Of a stretch of DNA of 38,231 nt, positions 34,699 through 38,231 are shown piece by piece. The notes below the pieces were generated by a model, which saw only the letters and a list, made by a program, of their open reading frames with translations, made no database searches and had not been told where the DNA came from. Where the stretch lies: the NCBI GenBank assembly GCA_017537565.1, contig JAFYKQ010000047.1, forward strand, positions 1-38,231, written 5' to 3'. How positions within the stretch are numbered: position 1 is the first letter of the stretch; every line of letters begins with the position of its first letter. A program made the translations under genes and the position numbers. The DNA is from Flavobacteriales bacterium (GTDB lineage: Bacteria; Bacteroidota; Bacteroidia; Flavobacteriales; UBA1820).

Positions 34699-35265
34699 TT
34701 ATTCTTTAACGCGTTCTAGATAAGCACCAGATTCTGTATCTACACGTATCTTGTCACCTTCGTTGATGAATAGAGGTACACGTACTTCGGCACCAGTTTC
34801 AACCGTTGCAGGTTTAAGAGTGTTTGTAGCAGTGTTTCCTTTTTCACCTGGTTCTGTAAATGTAACTGTAAGAACCACGTTGGCAGGAAGCTCACAAGAC
34901 ATAGGAGTGTGGTCTTCGGCGTTGTAAACCACATCTACCATATCACCGTCACGCAAGAACTGTGGAGCGTTTATCATATCTTTCTGAAGTGTAAGCTCAT
35001 CAAAGTCTTCGTTGTTCATAAAGTGATATTCCTGACCGTCATTGTACAAGAACTGATATTTACGGTTTTCTATACGTACAGGTTCAATCTTGTGCCCTGC
35101 TGGGAAAGTGTTTTCTAGGATACGGCCCGTAGAAAGGCTTTTCATTTTTGTACGTACAAAAGCTGCACCTTTACCAGGTTTAACGTGTTGGAATTCTACT
35201 ACTTTATAGATGTCGTAGTTGAATTTTATGCACAATCCGTTTTTGATATCGTTGGAAGTTGCCAT
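34699..35265 (-). CDS. efp: Elongation factor P
   Basis: This 188-residue three-domain translation factor relieves ribosome stalling at polyproline. The tip loop reads VKPGKGAAFVRTK, with K32 at the site that is modified in other bacteria. The domain II/III signature VTFTEPGEKGNTA is present. The length is typical. It is the last gene of the lpxD-lpxC/fabZ-lpxA-efp cluster, 40 bases after lpxA, and ends at the shared terminator. No modification enzyme is nearby. Confidence 0.97.
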   Translation of the reverse strand: MATSNDIKNGLCIKFNYDIYKVVEFQHVKPGKGAAFVRTKMKSLSTGRILENTFPAGHKIEPVRIENRKYQFLYNDGQEYHFMNNEDFDELTLQKDMINAPQFLRDGDMVDVVYNAEDHTPMSCELPANVVLTVTFTEPGEKGNTATNTLKPATVETGAEVRVPLFINEGDKIRVDTESGAYLERVKE

Positions 35266-35305
35266 ATTGTTTTATTTTTATGTTTTGTTAATATTTATTT
35301 AATTC

Positions 35306-36085
35306 TTAATCGTGAAATCCTCTCATCAATCCTCTGGAAGATGAACGTACAAATTCTATGATAGCATCTCTTTCAGCTCCAGGTTCAAATTCTGCCTCAA
35401 TATGATTGATAGCCTGCGTGATGTTCATATCTCCCTGGTAGATGATACGGTATATGTCCTGTATAGCGTGTATCGTGTCTGAACTGAAACCTCGACGACG
35501 CAATCCCGTAGAATTTATACCTATGTAAGACAGAGGTTCTTTACCCGCCAAAACGTATGGAGGAACGTCCTTTCTTACCATCGAACCTCCTGCCACCATA
35601 GCGTGAGCTCCCACTCTTACAAATTGGTGCATTCCAGTCATACCACCTATCACAGCATAGTCATCTATTTCACAGTGACCAGATATGCCACAACCGTTGG
35701 CAATGACTATATTGTCTCCCAAACGGCAATCGTGTGCTATGTGAACCGTACCCATAAGTAAACAATTGCTGCCCACTATAGTAGAGCCCGAAGCATTTGT
35801 TCCGCGGTTTACTGTAACGCATTCGCGGATAGTGGTATTATCACCTATAATACAAGTCGTTTTTTCTCCTTCAAATTTGAGGTCTTGTGGTTCGCCCGCT
35901 ATCACAGCACCTGGGTAAATTTTGCAGTTTTTTCCTATGCGAGCACCGTCCATAATAGTAACATTGGGACCTATCCACGTACCAGAACCTATCTCAACAT
36001 CGCCAGCGATTGTCGTGAATGGCTCAATGATAACATCTTCTGCTATCTTGGCATTGGGGTGAATGTATGCTAATGGTTGATTCAT
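35306..36085 (-). CDS. lpxA: UDP-N-acetylglucosamine acyltransferase
   Basis: This 259-residue enzyme carries out the first step of lipid A synthesis, moving a 3-hydroxyacyl chain from ACP to UDP-GlcNAc. The left-handed beta-helix shows hexapeptide repeats from about 8 to 180, and the catalytic histidine is H118 in HIAHDC. The C-terminal helical part (about 195-259) completes the trimer enzyme. It follows lpxC-fabZ by 23 bases on the same strand. The length fits the family. Confidence 0.96.
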   Translation of the reverse strand: MNQPLAYIHPNAKIAEDVIIEPFTTIAGDVEIGSGTWIGPNVTIMDGARIGKNCKIYPGAVIAGEPQDLKFEGEKTTCIIGDNTTIRECVTVNRGTNASGSTIVGSNCLLMGTVHIAHDCRLGDNIVIANGCGISGHCEIDDYAVIGGMTGMHQFVRVGAHAMVAGGSMVRKDVPPYVLAGKEPLSYIGINSTGLRRRGFSSDTIHAIQDIYRIIYQGDMNITQAINHIEAEFEPGAERDAIIEFVRSSSRGLMRGFHD

Positions 36086-36108
36086 AAATGTGTTGTGTGT
36101 GTTAATTG

Positions 36109-37515
36109 TTATAGAACTGTAGCATCATCTTTGCGTTTAAGCATAGCCATAAGAGATGCTTCACATACTATTTTATTATTTGCATATATTATTCCTTCCA
36201 TATGGCATATGCCACGACGTATAGGAGCTACCAATTTCAAACTGAATATAAGAGTATCTCCCGGTACTACCTGGTTTTTGAACTTGGCATTTTCTATCTT
36301 CATAAAGAATGTCAAGTAGTTTTCAGGGTCTGGAACGCTTCTCAATGCCAAAATACCACCGCACTGTGCCATAGCCTCTATCTGCAATACTCCTGGCATA
36401 ACAGGAGCTCCTGGGAAATGTCCTTCAAAGAAAGGCTCGTTCATCGTTGCGTTTTTAAGACCTACCACGTGTGTGTCAGACAATTCCAAAATCTTGTCTA
36501 TCAACAAAAATGGAGGACGATGAGGAAGAACTTTCATTATGTCATTGATATCCATCAGTGGTTTTTGATAGATGTCAAATTTTGGTATCATAGAACGTTC
36601 TTCTGTGTGTATGATTTTTGCCAATTTTTTGGCAAACTGTGTATTGGTAAAATGTCCTGGTTTATTGGCTATAATTTTACCGCGTATGCGACGTCCCACC
36701 AATGCCAAGTCGCCTATCACGTCCAGTAGTTTGTGACGTGCAGCTTCGTTGGGGTAGTGCAGCGTTAGGTTATCAAGTACACCGTTTGGTTTTACCGATA
36801 CATTATCTCTATTGAACACCTTTTTAAGGTGATTCATAGTACTTTCAGATATTTCCTTATCTACATATACTATGGCATTTGTAAGGTCACCGCCTTTTAT
36901 AAGACCGTGTTCCAGTAGTTGTTCCAGTTCGTGTAGGAAACAGAACGTACGCGATGAAGCTATCTCCTCGCGGAACTGAGAGATATCCTTTATCGAAGCG
37001 TTCTGTGTGCCAAGTCCTTTGGTTCCAAAGTCCACCATTGTCGTTATCTGGAAATCATCTGCTGGCATAGCTATTATCTCGCTACCCGTCGCAGGGTCTG
37101 TATATGTGATAACGTCCTTAATCACATATTCGTGGCGAGGAGCGTCCTGTTCTACTACACCTGCTTCCAGCAGTGCTTCTATAAAGTATTTGGCACTACC
37201 GTCCATAATAGGAGGTTCTGGAGCGTCCATCTCTATGATGAGGTTGTCTATATCACAACCATATGCAGCAGCCAGTGTGTGTTCTGTCGTGAAAACCTTG
37301 ACACCGCGTTTTTCCAGTGTAGTACCACGAGAGGTAGAGCATACTAGATTTGGGTCTGCTTCTATCACCGGGCGACCTTCCAGGTCTATACGTACAAATG
37401 TGTATCCATTATCTACAGGAGCAGGTTTGAACGTCAGGCTCACCTCTTTTCCTGTGTGAAGACCTATGCCCGATATTTTTATCTCACGAGCTATGGTTTT
37501 TTGTTTCTGGTTCAT
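36109..37515 (-). CDS. lpxC/fabZ: LpxC-FabZ fusion (deacetylase / hydroxyacyl-ACP dehydratase)
   Basis: This 468-residue bifunctional protein has an N-terminal LpxC (about 1-305), which deacetylates UDP-3-O-acyl-GlcNAc. Its zinc ligands are H79, H261 and D265, and the catalytic H288 lies in KPGHFTNT. The C-terminal FabZ (about 320-465), dehydrating 3-hydroxyacyl-ACP, has [11 protein letters not shown] and the active site H366 ([12 protein letters not shown]) with E380. This fusion is typical of Bacteroidota. It links lipid A synthesis to fatty acid elongation, two paths that compete for hydroxyacyl-ACP. Its start overlaps the lpxD stop by four bases. Confidence 0.97.
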   Translation of the reverse strand: MNQKQKTIAREIKISGIGLHTGKEVSLTFKPAPVDNGYTFVRIDLEGRPVIEADPNLVCSTSRGTTLEKRGVKVFTTEHTLAAAYGCDIDNLIIEMDAPEPPIMDGSAKYFIEALLEAGVVEQDAPRHEYVIKDVITYTDPATGSEIIAMPADDFQITTMVDFGTKGLGTQNASIKDISQFREEIASSRTFCFLHELEQLLEHGLIKGGDLTNAIVYVDKEISESTMNHLKKVFNRDNVSVKPNGVLDNLTLHYPNEAARHKLLDVIGDLALVGRRIRGKIIANKPGHFTNTQFAKKLAKIIHTEERSMIPKFDIYQKPLMDINDIMKVLPHRPPFLLIDKILELSDTHVVGLKNATMNEPFFEGHFPGAPVMPGVLQIEAMAQCGGILALRSVPDPENYLTFFMKIENAKFKNQVVPGDTLIFSLKLVAPIRRGICHMEGIIYANNKIVCEASLMAMLKRKDDATVL

Positions 37516-38231
37516 TTGTCTAATTCTTTGAGTTTTTTATTTATCTCGTCTATTTTCTTGGATAGTTGAGGAAGACGACGGAAGTAAACATAAGACTTGA
37601 CATATTCCTTGTGGTCAAAAGCAGGAGCACCCATTATGCCGGCATCGTCTTTCACGTCAGATATAATACCGCTCTGTGCAGCTATCTGTACACGGTCTCC
37701 CACCGTTATATGTCCTGCAAATCCTACCTGGCCACCTATCATACAGCTGGAGCCTATCTTGGTCGAACCAGCTACGCCTGTCTGTGAAGCGATTACCGTG
37801 TTTTCTCCCACCGATACGTTATGTGCTATCTGTATAAGGTTGTCCAGTTTTGTGCCGCGACCTATGACAGTATTTCCCATCGTAGCACGGTCTATGGCTG
37901 TATTGGCACCTACTTCTACGCAATCTTCTATGATGACACCTCCCGTCTGTGGGATTTTTTTATAAGTGCCGTCCATCTGTGGAGCAAAACCAAAGCCATC
38001 GGCTCCTATTACCACACCAGCGTGAATAACACAGTTGCGTCCCACCTTACAACCAGAATAAATCTTGGCACCGGCATAGATGACCGTACCATCACCTATC
38101 GTTACTCCATCGCCTATATATACCTGTGGATAGATTTTAACACCATCTCCTATCACAGCTCCGTCACCCACATATGAGAAAGCACCCAAATATAGGTCTT
38201 TACCTAGTGTCGCTTTTGCACTCTGGAACGA
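37512..38231 (-). CDS. lpxD: UDP-3-O-acylglucosamine N-acyltransferase, 5' end outside the window
   Basis: The visible 239 codons are the C-terminal part of LpxD, which adds the N-linked 3-hydroxyacyl chain in lipid A synthesis. Hexapeptide repeats of the left-handed helix run through most of it. The catalytic histidine lies in [15 protein letters not shown], and the C-terminal helix ([18 protein letters not shown]) is a coiled coil. The frame stays open to the window edge at 38231, so the N-terminal uridine-binding domain lies beyond it; no start is present here. It is upstream of lpxC-fabZ in the same operon. Confidence 0.95.
   Translation of the reverse strand, partial: SFQSAKATLGKDLYLGAFSYVGDGAVIGDGVKIYPQVYIGDGVTIGDGTVIYAGAKIYSGCKVGRNCVIHAGVVIGADGFGFAPQMDGTYKKIPQTGGVIIEDCVEVGANTAIDRATMGNTVIGRGTKLDNLIQIAHNVSVGENTVIASQTGVAGSTKIGSSCMIGGQVGFAGHITVGDRVQIAAQSGIISDVKDDAGIMGAPAFDHKEYVKSYVYFRRLPQLSKKIDEINKKLKELDK

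Overview
The window looks like a chromosomal segment of a Bacteroidales-type member of the Bacteroidota. The evidence is: (1) promoters of the TTTG-N19/20-TAnnTTTG type in front of many genes and tRNAs; (2) almost no Shine-Dalgarno sequences; (3) an LpxC-FabZ fusion; (4) a DUF3276/PUR-like protein; (5) a parE-parC pair; (6) tRNAs without encoded CCA. Isoleucine is strikingly often AUA in ordinary genes. I see no insertion sequence, prophage, CRISPR array or rRNA, and no gene is visibly broken. Most of the window is housekeeping DNA, with a few less usual items.

Layout. 1-3.8 kb: a large Dna2-like nuclease-helicase (+) converges on a small PUR-like protein (-). 3.9-7.5 kb: tRNA-Lys(CUU), a long-chain acyl-CoA ligase, a LysR regulator starting just after the ligase terminator, and a convergent YkvA-type membrane protein. 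7.5-11.6 kb (-): the mutA-mutB methylmalonyl-CoA mutase operon. 11.8-12.05 kb: tRNA-Leu(GAG) and tRNA-Lys(UUU). 12.1-17.6 kb: topoisomerase IV parE-parC, followed closely by a secreted phosphodiesterase-like lipoprotein. 17.7-19.25 kb (-): deoC-cysQ.

19.28-19.42 kb (-): a compact promoter / C-poor stretch / intrinsic terminator unit that reads best as a small RNA gene, with the deoC promoter built partly into its terminator hairpin. 19.45-20.84 kb (-): a flippase-like membrane protein and an orphan small lipoprotein. A divergent promoter region at 20.84-20.99 kb separates these from a tight + strand run: lpxL-type acyltransferase, glycosyltransferase, RluA-type pseudouridine synthase, serine dehydratase, murB, a membrane glycosyltransferase-like protein and an ECF sigma factor. 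Then come a putative envelope protein with a hairpin over its start, lipoyl synthase, a glycogen-debranching type GH13 enzyme and uvrA (to 34.64 kb). 34.7-38.2 kb (-): lpxD (cut by the window edge), lpxC-fabZ, lpxA and efp form one operon.

Functionally the window covers lipid A synthesis and acylation (lpxD, lpxC-fabZ, lpxA, lpxL), peptidoglycan (murB), cell-surface glycosylation, propionate/succinate metabolism (mutAB), DNA topology and repair (parE, parC, uvrA, the Dna2-like enzyme), and glycogen and fatty-acid metabolism. The best candidates for something undescribed are the small RNA unit, the Dna2-like fusion, the orphan lipoproteins and the ECF sigma factor without an adjacent anti-sigma gene. 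I did not find a clear new multigene system.
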